From: Chinchilla lanigera
Taxonomy: Eukaryota; Chordata; Mammalia; Rodentia; Chinchillidae
NCBI RefSeq assembly: GCF_000276665.1
Contig: NW_004955426.1
Coordinates: 23,426,640 to 23,490,639 of the forward strand
Direction of reading: 5' to 3'
Length of the DNA stretch: 64,000 nucleotides
Below are positions 24,401 to 36,700 of the stretch, one piece after another; position 1 is the first letter of the stretch; every line of letters begins with the position of its first letter. Under the pieces are notes generated by a model that saw only the letters and a list, made by a program, of their open reading frames with translations, ran no database searches and was not told the DNA's origin. The translations under genes and the position numbers were made by a program.

Positions 24401-27400
24401 TCAGGACAAGTTGATTGAGCAGGTGTAAATTCCATGGAAATCAATCAACCAACCAGCCAACCAGTCAGTAAATGAAGTTTGCATGGATTTTTGAGCTAGG
24501 GATGGACACAAGGGGAAAAAAAGGGTTTTGAAGCATTTAGGCAGTTCCCTTCCTAGCTTCTGTCTTAGTTTGCTTTTTATTCATTCAAACACTGTTTATA
24601 ACCTTTCACTAAATGCTAGGCCCTGAGCCATATGTGACAGTGTCACAGTCAAATGAGGCCGGCTCCTGGGCCCGTGGTCCTATGCCTTATAGACAGAGAG
24701 ACAGGGAAGCAAATGACTGTGGAACAGTGTAGTAAGACCATCTCAGAGGGGAGTGGCAGCAGGTGCCCTACGTGTGCACAGGCAGGCACTGACCCAGGCC
24801 CAGGCAGCAAAGGGGGACGAGGAGGTATTTCTAGTGACTTCAGCGAAGGGCCTGCAGGGCAGTTCATGACAGCAGAGGCCCTGCCCTTTCTGTACCAGTG
24901 GCAGCCTTTGCAAGTGGCACAAAGAGGTAGCTGTGGCCCGCCGCCTAGAAAGTAAAATGTAGGAAATTACCTAATTTACTTTCTAGAACTGATCTAATTG
25001 ACAGACGATTTCAGGACTTTTTGCTGGCTTCTGGAAGTTGTAGGCCTTGACATTTATAAAGGCTTCTAGTGTGATGCCATTTTCAGGGGCAGCGGATCTT
25101 TTCTAAGCACCAACTATGTGCTCCCTGCAGAAGCATGAGCAGTGTGGCTGTGGTGAGTAGAAGCCACAGAGAAGGAAAAGGCGAGACAGGGAGGAGGCAG
25201 GCGTCATCCCGGTCTTAGAAGCTGAGTGCATGTCTTGCTGTGCACACATCGTGTGACCCAAGGACTGTTTTGGTTAATTTCAGCTCCCTCCAAGGCTCTT
25301 GATGTCTGGAGAATAGTGAAGTCCAATGAAGGACTTCATAATGTGACCTTGTTCTGGAAGGTAAGTTATGTAGCTTTAAAACATCTAGCTTGCTTCCACT
25401 GTGTGCATCATGGTGAAACTGGGTATTAGTAGTCTCTCTATAGAGAGTGTGACGTTAATCTAATAAAATCGCTCACCCCGTGCAGGAATCTCATTGCACA
25501 CTCGTGTCCTAATTCTTGAGCTGTAATTCTCCTCACAGCCTCTGCCACTGATGGCCAATTCTCATTCCTAGAACCTTCTTCGCTGTAAATCCTACTCAAG
25601 CCTAGTCCCAGCTTGTGTAGGATCCAGAGCCAGGTATCTATGGACAACCACACACCATATTTTAAAATTGTGAGCTGGGTGCGGTGGCACACACACTGGT
25701 AATCCCAGGTACTCAGGAGGCTGAGGCAGAAGGATCACAAGTTTGAGACAAGCCTGGATAACTCAGTGAGATCCTGTCTCAAAATCAGAAGTATAAAGGG
25801 CTGAGGATGTAGCTTACTGGAAGAGTGCCCGCCTAGCATACAAGAGGGCGTGGGTTCCCAGAGCCACAAAATTAATTAATTAATTATTCATTTATATCTA
25901 AAAACTACAAGTCAAGCTATAAAACTGTAATATAAACTAACTATTTTCCTTCCACTTGGCCTAACATCCTTTGTGACATCCTGGAAGGCCAGCGTGGCAT
26001 TTAGAACTGGGGTTGTCCAGTGTTTCAGACCCAAACATGGCAGTGTGGAGAGAGTCGATCCCCTGCGGAAGCCTACACTGCTTTCCCCACCTCTCGTTGG
26101 GCACCTTCCGCAAGGGCTTTGTGCGCACACATGTGGACCTGTCAGCCTCATGACCAGGCTCTGTCCACATCCCAAGCAGACAGCCTCTTTCCGGCCTCAG
26201 GGCGAGGGCTGCAAACAGCAAGGCCAGTGTCTCGGGGGGTGCTGGGATGTGTAGGCAAGCAATTCTCAGGGACCTGGAGGATCTTTTAGAAGAAGGGAGG
26301 TAGGCTCTGGGTACAACTGGATGAGGGGTGAGGCCAGGACCCCCCTGACCCTCCAGGTGTGCAGTTTCTGCCCATGGGTGGTCTCTTCTCAGCTGCCCCT
26401 CGCATCTTTGTTTTCCTTCCAAGTTAGAGTCTCCTATCCTCATGATTCGAAGTCAGGTCTCTCCTCTCTGGGCAAATTCTAGCTTGAGCATTGTCGGCAA
26501 GCGATCATCCTCTCTACTCAGTTTGGTTAGATTTGGCTGCCTGATTCCAAGCTTGGTGTGGAGGACTATTTTCATTGTTAAACTGAATTTGCTGCTGTGT
26601 GTGTGTGTTTGCACATGTGGATGTTGGGCAGTTATGGGACAGAAGAGATGAAAAAGTATATAAAAACCTAAAATCCATTCAAAGTAAAGTCCATTTTGAA
26701 ATGATTGTCAATATTTTTTTTCAGCCACTGTCAAAATTTCATGCCAATGGCAAGATCCTATTCTACAATATAGTTGCAAAAAATTTAGATAAAAAATCTG
26801 AGTTAAAGCTCTTGTGTATTCCTGCACCCACCAATGGCACAGAACTAACCCTCGACCAAGGCTCTTACCAAATCCAGGTCACGGCTAACAACAGTGTGGG
26901 CCCTTCCCCCACCTCGGAGATTGTCATATCTGAAAACTCTGGGAATGGTGAGTTAGTTTTGTCTTCATTCTCTAAAATGTTGATGATATTCCCAAGTAGT
27001 TATGGACAGATTGAGAAGACAGTACCTCGGAGAGATAGCAACTAAGCACTATTAGTCATTTCCTTTTGAACCTGGTATTTCCATGGGACGGTCTCTTCAT
27101 GGTAGCAGGGAGACTTCAGCCATAGCTCAGATCATTTCTGTCCTGGTGTTCTTCAACGTACTTGGAGAATTATCTCAGATTTATTCAAGTAAATGCAGCC
27201 CCACAAACAGTCCTTACTGAGAATTAGGGTATTTCAATGGTTTGTGGCTTGTGAAATGTGAGCTGCATTTACTGTGTTGTAAAAAATTTTGTCAGTCTTT
27301 GTCACCTACCAAGAGCCCATAAACATTTACAGAGATAAGACCAATTGGCATCATCTTTCAGGGGTTGCCGTGACAATTATGTAGAACAAAAGATGATCAC

Positions 27401-27720
27401 TGACCAGTCTTAACATGCAACAGAGCAAGCGAGGGGGAAATGACCTCACCTGCGAAGTCGTCAGTGACATCAGTTTCTTTCCTGGTAAAGCTGTAGAAAA
27501 AGTGGAGTACAGTAAGCCCCCTCAGTCACGTACTATAACACGATGCACCTGTGGCCATAAAGCAACTGGTAGTTGGCACTCTACGTTATTTATCCACCTT
27601 TCAATAATGTCGCCCTTTAGTTTCTACTGTAACATTTGTGATCTGCTTCTACAGTTATATTGTACCAGTTATTCAGCCTTACCTTACATTTGGGTCAAGT
27701 GGACCAATGAGGGGGTGGTT

Positions 27721-27751
<31 letters not shown>

Positions 27752-30700
27752 TTGACTCAGGGTCTTGCTATATAGTTCAGGCTGGCCTTGATCTCACAGC
27801 AGTCCTCCTCCCTCAGCCTCCCAGTCATGCTGGGATACAGGCATGTACCAGCATGCCTGGCTGTATTGTTTTTTGAAGAACTATCTGGTGTGTGTTAGAT
27901 AAACAAAAGAAATCAGAGTCATACCACAAAACAAAAACTAAGTTTGTGAGTGAGCGTATTAGAGAAAGGAGTAAATAGGTATATTCTGGCTTTGTTAGGA
28001 CCAGAACAGGAGAAGTGGGCATTTCTGAGGGAGCTGGTAGATGAAAGAAAGCCTGCCCCTCCTGAGGGCCAGTCAGACCTACCTGCTGTTCTCAGGGGTG
28101 GGGTCTTCTCTGTCCATGGGTTCCTACCGTGCCTTCATCCCTGTGTCCTGCCTTCACATTCCCAGTCCTCTTCCCTGTGAGGCTCTAGCTAGCCTTCCTT
28201 AAGTGGTCCATGTTCCTCAACCCATAATGCGGGGGCTAAGCCAGTTCACACTAGGATGTCAGGAGGGACTGACATAAAAGATGCCCTTACTCTACTCCCT
28301 TCCCTCAAAATATATTTGCAATTTTAAAGAAGCAACTTGGTAAGAATTACAGTCCTAGATATGGAGTTTAATTTTAACCTGGATGAATAAGCAAAGCGAA
28401 AAATGTCTGCCTCAGCATGATGGGGGAATTTGATTATTTGAGGGAGAAAGATAAGGAAGCCATAGGAAGAAATATATAAAGCCTTCTTTGGCTTTTACCT
28501 TACAGATAGGACTACATATTCCTTTTAGTGCGTCGATCATGGTTTAACCATTTCATGTCCTAGAAAAATTAATAGCTGCAGGCTTTCACAGCAATATTCA
28601 GTTGTAATCGGAATTGCCATGTAGGATACCCAGTGCAATTTCAATTGCAGATAAACAAAAAAATCAGTTTTTAATGTAAGCCAAGCAGGAGACATGCTCC
28701 TGCTTCAAAGTCAGGGCATGGCCCTACTTGAAATCAGACAGTTCCTTGAGGCCCTTTATTCAAAGTGTTAGAGGTTAGGAAACCTGCCTTGCTGTATTAA
28801 AGTGGGCTGAAATGGTAACCTCTTTCACAAATTATGTCCACTTCTCTGCTTGATCCAATCTCATTTACATCTGATATTTTCTGCTTAATACCTTCCCCTT
28901 CAGAAGCAGTGATTAATTCAGGGCCTCCAGCATTATCGTAGGAGAGCTAAGCTGCATTAATCATTCATTCAAGAGATAGTTTTTGAAAACGGATCTAGTA
29001 CCACCACAGTTCCAGGGCAAGGATGAGCAAATTTCTTGGTAGAGGAGCAAATATTGTAGGCTTTGTGGGTCATATAGTGTTGGTTAAATATCCTACACTC
29101 TCTTTTGTTGGTTTGTTTATTTTTTAAAAATCCTTCTTTACTCAAGGGTCAGTGAAAATAAACCTCAGAGCTGAAATTGTCCTGCTGGTAATAGTTTTCT
29201 GACTCCTGTTCTTAGGGCCAGAATCTGGTTGGGTCTCTGGACTCCAGGATGAAGCATAGGTGAAAGTCAGGTGTAAGAATCTACTGAGAAGTAAGAGCAG
29301 GACCTATGGAAGCTTTCTACACCTAAGTCCTGGCTCTTAGCTGTTAGATAGAGTTTTAGTAAGCTTTCTGTGGCTGTGACAAAATACCTAAGGTAAGAGG
29401 AAATGTTTATTTTGGATCATGGTTTCAGAGGTTTAGTCCATGGTCAGCTGTAGTGAGGCAGCACATCATGGTGGAGAGAGCATGGTGGAGCTCAAGTACA
29501 CACCTCAGGTCCAGGAAGCAAAGAGGGAGAGAAAGGCACCACAGTCCCCATAGCCCTTTGAAGGGCACAGTCCCATGACCTAACTTCCTCCATCTGAATC
29601 CCACTTCCTAAATGTTGAGAACCAAGTCTTCAACAATTGGTCTTTGGAGGGCATTTTAGATTCAAACTGTAGCAGATATTTTGCATATGTATGTTTATTT
29701 TCCTCTTCAGAAACTTTTAAAGAGTTACAATTATTAAGTCAGAGCACTGTTCTTTTTCTTTCTGTGCAGAAGAGGTTGAAGAAGAAAAAATTAATGGCAC
29801 CAAGGATGGATTTCTTGTATCTTGGAACCCCCGATATGGAGACAGAGCAGGACATGTTGTAGACTGGTGTGAGCATCCACAGAACCTGCACTGTGATTTG
29901 CAGTGGAAGTATTTAGGTTCCAATACCACAAGTACAGTCATCAGTTCAGGTAAAACTCCCATGATATCATCCCATTGTAGCCACCTTCAACAAGTTCAGC
30001 CAGGCTCGCTTGTTGACCCCACAGACACTGCGCTAAACTAATATGTGGAAATGAAAATACATCCTGGATGCTAGGAGCTCGCATTTCACAAAAATGTATT
30101 CTAAAATTTGAACTTTAAATACAGCTTTTGCAAGGTATGTAGGTATCAGGTTTGTATAGGTTTTCATGATTCTGATGAACTTGCTCTTCTAAATCAGTGG
30201 TCTCCGGTGAACACAGACAGACATTAGAACAGTTACCCAGACTGCTTTTACAAAATCAGAGAAGCGCGTGGTTTGGAGAGACGTTTATGACGTAAGAGTT
30301 GGTGGAATTCAATCATAAACTCCTTCAATTTTAATAAACTTGTAGAACTTTTAAACTTTCACTTCTTACACTGGATTTATCGTTTGAAGCTTGCTGGTTA
30401 GCCAAGTCAAAAAGCCTGAGTTTGTTTGTGGTTTAAGCGGGAGACGGTGGGTGGCGCCATCTACCGGAAGGATGTGAGAACTTTCGGAGGTGCCCAGGCC
30501 TTTGCTATTTTTCAGTGGCCCGGAGGGCTCTTCGGCAAGATTGCAGAGATGCAGATGTGGGGGAAGTGAGGAAGTGGAAGCAAACTGATGAAGAACCTCA
30601 GCTTTAATGTAAAAAGAGGAGCAAATGACTTTAAGGAGATTGAAGTCACCGGAGGGTTTAAAGAGGTTCTATGCCTTTGGTCCAACCGTGTGCCCAGTTT

Positions 30701-33700
30701 TCTGTGCAAGGATAAGAGCATGTTGGAGAGCTCTTGCTGGAAAGGACGCTGCAGAGGACAGTCCCTTGGGATCAGGTGTCTGCAGCAGGAAGCATGCTAA
30801 GGCTTAGCAGAAGAAGGAAAGTTGGTGGTGAAAAATGCAGGAAATCTGAGAGTGAAATAATTAGAGTAACACAAATTCATTTTCACAGTTTTCTTTTCCA
30901 AATTAAAGAGACTTTTATTCTGTTACTGACAATTCATTGACTTTTCTCCTCTAGATGCTTTTAGACCAGGGATCCGATACAACTTCGGAATTTATGAACT
31001 ATCTACAGACAAGACTGCTTACTTAGTAGAGAAAAAAACAGGATATACCCAGGAACTTGGTAAGTTTAAAACATTTAATGTGCCCCTTGTGAAGACTTGT
31101 TCAGAACCATCCATAAACTCCTAGTGTGGGGTTTAGGAAGTTTACATCCACTTACCTAATTTTCATAGTCCCATTTTTTTCTGGGAAATGAGTTTTAAAA
31201 ATTATTTTACAGTCATGCAAATGTAAAACATTTCATTAAAGGCAATTTATAAAATGTTATGCAAAAGGAAAAGGTAAAAATCACTGCTACTTTTAACACC
31301 CAAAGGCAAAAATCCAGAGTTAATATTTTTGGTGTATCCTAGGATTGCCGTTTTCCCTAAAACTGGGGTCTTACTCTACACATTTTGTCAACTACTTTTT
31401 TGATTCATGTCATTAAATATTACTTATTTAATGTCATTTTTCTAACTGAAAAATGACGCAATGTATGAATGTGTGAAATCACCTGTTGGGCAATTTAGAA
31501 TTATTACAGTGATTTTCATTTATGAACTATAAAATTCATTTTCAAGTAAAAGTTCCCCTCCTTTATGTCTGAATCCTCTTTGTTTGATCTAAGTTCTTGT
31601 CCTTATTCATAGTATGGTTTTTAAATGAAGGCCTAGAAGTGGACTACTTGTGTCAAAAGCTTTGAACTCACTTTTTCATTTTGCTTATCGTCTTTAAGTC
31701 TATCCGGACACACTGTGCAGTTGCCCCTCTAAGATGCAGTCGCTGTCCCTCGCCTTCTTCCGCATCCAAGCCCTTGCAGCTTCAAGCTGTGTGCAGGGCC
31801 CTGAACTGCTCACACTCACAAACCAACTCTCAGAGTGGGTTCCTTTGGGAGCCCATGCTGGTTCTGGCTGCTCTCAAACAGCCGGGAGGTGCACTGCTTC
31901 TGTGTGTCCGTGTGCACAGTCAGGCGTGCATAAGCACGCGAAGGAGGAAACAGGCCCAAGAAAGCCTTCAGAATGAAATTCCCAGGTATTTTTCAGTGGT
32001 ATTTGGATAAGTGCATTGCCTTCATCTGGGAATTAGAATTCTTCCAAAATGCTTCCTGTCCTTTTTCAACATAACCCTGCCTCTTTCTCCCGTTCATCTT
32101 CATTTCAGTACATTCTTTGTGGTTGAATCTTCCTCCAATAGTGTTTAGAATTCATGAACAGAATCAAGTGACCCTGTGCAAGCTACTTGGCCACTCTGGG
32201 TGTCTGTTTCTTCATCTGTGAAAGTCAAGGCCTAAACAAAAAGATGGTTCTACTCTTTGCTGGCTTTCACAAACTCTATTAAGGCATAAATCCTTCTGGG
32301 AAACAGGTAAAACTCCTTAGCCTGGCATATGTTCTTACAACCTTCAGAGCTGGCTGTGGTTGTGTTTTCTGTAGATAGGAATTTTCTGATACTATTTCCG
32401 GATTGTGACATTTTCCTGTCCCCACCTTCTCTCCTAGCTCCTTTGGACAGCCCTCAAGTGGCCGTGGCGAACTTGACACCCCACTCCTTCACTCTGAGTT
32501 GGAAGGACTATGACACTGAGTCCCAGCGTGGCTTCATACAAGGGTACTATGTCTGTTTGAAGTCCAACAGCACCGAGTGCCACCCAGATTCTGTAAAGGA
32601 GGGTCTTCCAGGTGAGGCAGCATTAGACTGCTTTGTGCTTTCAAGATCTCAGTATTCAAGAGCACCCAGAAGGCTGCCATCTCTGACTGGCCAGCCTAAG
32701 TGCCCTTCATGTGGGGTTTTATGGTCAAGAGGAAGATAAGCAATATGGGGGGGGGGAGCTATTTTAACTTACTTAAAAAACAGTGGCTTGGTTTCTTAAT
32801 GCTAGCCATTCTTACTGCAGTGAGATAGAATCTCGATGTTGTTTTAATTTGCATTTCTCTAATGACTAATGATGTTGAACATTTTCTCATGTATTTATTT
32901 GCCATTTGTATTTCATGATCTGAGAAGTGTGTATTCATCTCAGCTGCCCAGTTTTGGATTGGGTCTTTGAATTTNNNNNNNNNNNNNNNNNNNNNNNNNN
33001 NNNNNNNNNNNNNNNNNNNNNNNNNNNNNNNNNNNNNNNNNNNNNNNNNNNNNNNNNNNNNNNNNNNNNNNNNNNNNNNNNNNNNNNNNNNNNNNNNNNN
33101 NNNNNNNNNNNNNNNNNNNNNNNNNNNNNGTGCAGTTTGGTTTTTGTTCATGAACTCTCTGCCCACCCCTATGTCTTCAAGGTTTTTACCTACTTTCTCT
33201 TCCAACAGATTTAGTGTTTCTGTTTTAATATTGAGATCTATGATCCATTTTGACTTGAGTTTGGTGCATAATGATACACTTGGGTCTATTTTCAGTCTTT
33301 GGCAGGTAGCAAGCCAATTTTTCCAGCACCATTTATTAAAGAGGCTATCATTCTTCCAGTGAGTTTGTTTGGCCCCTTTATCAAAGATTAGGTGGGTGAG
33401 TGTGTTTTTGGTTGTGGCTGTTTCTTCCAGTCTGTCGCACTGATCCTCAGGTCTGTTTTTTAGCCAGTACCAGGTTGATTTTATTACAGCAGCTTTGTAG
33501 TGTAATTTCAGGTTAGGGATTGTGATTCCACCTGACTTGTCCTTGTTGGCCAGGATTGCTTTTGTTATTCTGGGTCTCTTCTGGTTCCAGATGAATTTAA
33601 GGCATGTTTTCTCGAGATCTGTGAGGTATGCTAGTGGTAGTATAATTAAGAAATCAGCCAATAACAAATGCTGGCAAGGCTGTGGAGAAATAGGAACTCT

Positions 33701-36700
33701 TCACTGCTGGTGGAAATGCAGAATGGTGAATGGAAATCAGTTTGGAGAGTCCTCAGCAAACTAGGTCTAGAGGTCCCATTCAACCCAGCTATTCCTCTTG
33801 GGTATTTTCCTAGAAGATCTAAAAACATCATATCACAGTGATATATGTGCACCTATGTTCATAGCAGCACAATTTGTAATTGCTAAATTGTGGAAGCAAT
33901 CCAAATGTCCATCCACTGAGGATTGGAGAAGAAAATGGTGGTACTTTTATATAATGAATATTACTCAGCTATAAAGAAAGATAAACTCAAGGCTTTTATA
34001 GGTAAATGGTCACAACTAGAGACCATACTCATAAGTGAAATAAATCAGACCTGCATGTGCAAGCACTGCATTGTCTCACTAGCGTAAAACCTGAAAGAGT
34101 TAATTTGAACTAAGAGGTATGATAGACATTGTGAAATGATAGGAAAACGCTCAAGGGTAAAGGGCAACAGGGATGTGGGAAAAGAGAAGGGAAAGAAGGA
34201 GAAATTTTGTATGTATGTATATACAGGATAGTTAACATAGTTGATCTACTGTCTTCTATTTCTTTGCTGAAAGAAACTGTTAATGAGTCCTTGATTGATC
34301 AGTATTGCATGTCTCTGTTTTCATGAGAAACCACTTTGAAGATAGCAATATGTAATACAACAAGCGTTGTTAATTTCCTACCACTTTGTTTTTAACTCTG
34401 TATTGTCTGTACTGTTCTTTTGCTATTTTGTAAAAGGTTGTCAGTCTGTTAATGTTTTCCTCCTTTTATTTTTAAAATTAAAAAAAAGGGGACATGGCAG
34501 TCTGGTCTTTAAAATGTCTCGCTGCTTATGGAACTTTTTTTAGCTTTTTTTCTTTGACTTTGTTAAATGTTATTACTATTTGTTGTTTTGTAGTGCACCC
34601 TAAGCAAGTGTTCTACTACTGAACTACCTTCCCAGCCCTATAACACAGTTTAAGTCTCTTCCAAGCTCTTCCATTCTCTGGGAGATTTGCATGCTCTACC
34701 TATGTCCCCAACATCCCTTCTCTCTCTTTCCCTGTCTTTCTTTTCTTTTCTTTTTCTTTCTGCCTTCCTTTTTTTTCTTTTTTTTTCTCTCTCTCTCTCT
34801 GTCTCTCTGTCTCTCTCTGTCTCTCTCTTTCTCTTTCTCTGTCTTTCTCTCTCTCTCTTTCTTTCTCTTTCTCTCTTTTTGCAGTAAGGATTGAACCCAT
34901 GACCTTCATACTGAGCTACATCCCCAAACGTTTTTAGTTTTTATTTTGAGACAAGTTCTTCCTAAGTCTCTAGGTTGCCCAGACTGGGCCGGAACTTGTG
35001 ACCCTCCTGCCTCAGCTTCCCACACTGCTGAGGTTCCAGGTGCGCACCATCACCCCAGGATTAACATCCCTTCTTTAGCGGACTTTTTCTTATTGTGTCC
35101 AAGGACTCCAAGGTGGGAAAATTATTTGACTTTACATTGTTTTAAAAATGTTGATGGTGCCGAGGCAACAAGTGTATTAGTGTCCCGTTCTCTCACAAAA
35201 TTGCTAACACTTAATAATTCTTTCTTCTTTTGAAATAAAAAAAAAAATCACAGACAAATCAACATGTTGTAAACATGACATCAGCAACCCCAAACAAAAG
35301 ACGTTCCTTGTGAAGAACCTGCAACCTGAATCCTTCTATGAGTTTTCCGTCTCTTCCTACACAAGTGCTGGCGAGGGCCCCAATGGAACCTTCACAAAAG
35401 TCACAACCCCAGATGGACGCTGTGAGTTTTTCCAGATCAAAACACTGTTAGGAAATTTACAAGAGAAACGTGGCCTTAGGTTTTGTCGACATCACGACTT
35501 TTCAAGCTTTTCTCTCCCAACCACTCCTCCTTTCCCCATTTCCCTTGCACTTTTTGTTACACACACATGCACACACACGCCCACACATCTTTTCCCCCTC
35601 CTCAGGTCAAATTCATGTTGAAGCTTGCATAGGTATTTGGAGGGTAATAAACCTGTAAAATTATTCTCACTCACAAATCTATTGTTATTTTCTGTGGAGG
35701 TAGAAATAATTATTAAAAATCTTCCTCTTCCCTTCTTCAGCCTACATGCTGATGCACATCATACTGCCTATGATGCTGTGTGTCTTGCTCATCGCAGTCG
35801 TGTGCTACTGGAAGAGCCAGTGGTAAGTGTGCAAGGAGGGTTTTATCCAAGGAGACAGAAAATCCTGGAAGTGTTTACTAAGATAGAAATGGCACTGAGT
35901 AATATGAAAGAAGTGCTAAAAAGGAGAAGGACACAAGAGTCCTAGGTAAGAATATATAATTTGTTTGATAATTCTGATTTCTGCGACAATACTGGAGAAA
36001 AGAATAAGCATTTAAAACAGAGTTTGCAAATGTTTTTCAATAGTCATAGCTAGTATCTATATATATCACTGTGTGGTGGTGTTAGAAGTGTTTTCTATGG
36101 AATAACGCACTTAATCCTTGTTATAACACTATAAGTACTGCAGTTATCTCCTTTAGCCAAAAAATAAATTAAAGCACGGAAGAGTTAAGAAATTGGCTCA
36201 GTAAGGGATAGAGCAAGGATTAGAAGCCAGAAGTCTGACCCCAGGATTCTCATTTTCAGTGACTCCATTAAACTGTGAAATTCAATCTCAATTTCATTGT
36301 TTTCCTAGGGTGAAGGAGAAGTGTTACCCTGACATTCCAGATCCCTACAAGAGCAGCATCCTGTCATTAGTAAAGTCCAAGGTAAATGTGGAGAAACTAT
36401 ATCTATACCCGATCCAGGTCTGCACTATATTAGTCATTCTTTCTTAGACCTCTTACTCAGAAAATATAATAAATTATAGCAGGGCGTGGTGGCACACGCC
36501 TGTAACCCCAGTACTGGAGAGGCTGAGGCAGGAAGATCATTGCAAGTTTGAGGCCAGCCTGTGCTTCAAGTGATTTCAAGACCGGCCTCAACTGCATAGT
36601 GAGACCCTGTCTCAAAAAGACCAAAAAAAAAAAGAAAAGAAAATGTAATAAATTAGAAGCACCCTGCTTCTATAGCCATGAAATAGGTGATGGGAGGGGT

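Larger units (their letters stand above)
21188..25283. other. OSMR intron, 4.1 kb
   Basis: The intron holds two MIR copies, a dispersed repeat, a minus-strand B1-ID dimer and a B1, each listed separately. The remainder is unique AT-rich sequence. Short open frames near 24650-24950 have no recognisable product. Confidence 0.5.
26948..29769. other. OSMR intron, 2.8 kb
   Basis: The intron holds a minus-strand B1 with a TTTA microsatellite tail (27719-27865) and a dispersed repeat at 29345-29675. Otherwise nothing is recognised. Confidence 0.5.

Noticed and set aside
25961..26443. Minus-strand frame of 160 codons in GC-richer intron sequence
   Set aside because: No domain, no homologue recognised, no conserved splice context, and overlapping frames on the other strand are equally long.
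32759..33667. Long minus-strand frame of 302 codons
   Set aside because: It is L1 ORF2 sequence running through an N gap, not a host gene.
34687..34909. Ser/Leu/Phe-rich and Arg/Glu-rich frames on both strands
   Set aside because: They are translations of a CT-rich microsatellite.
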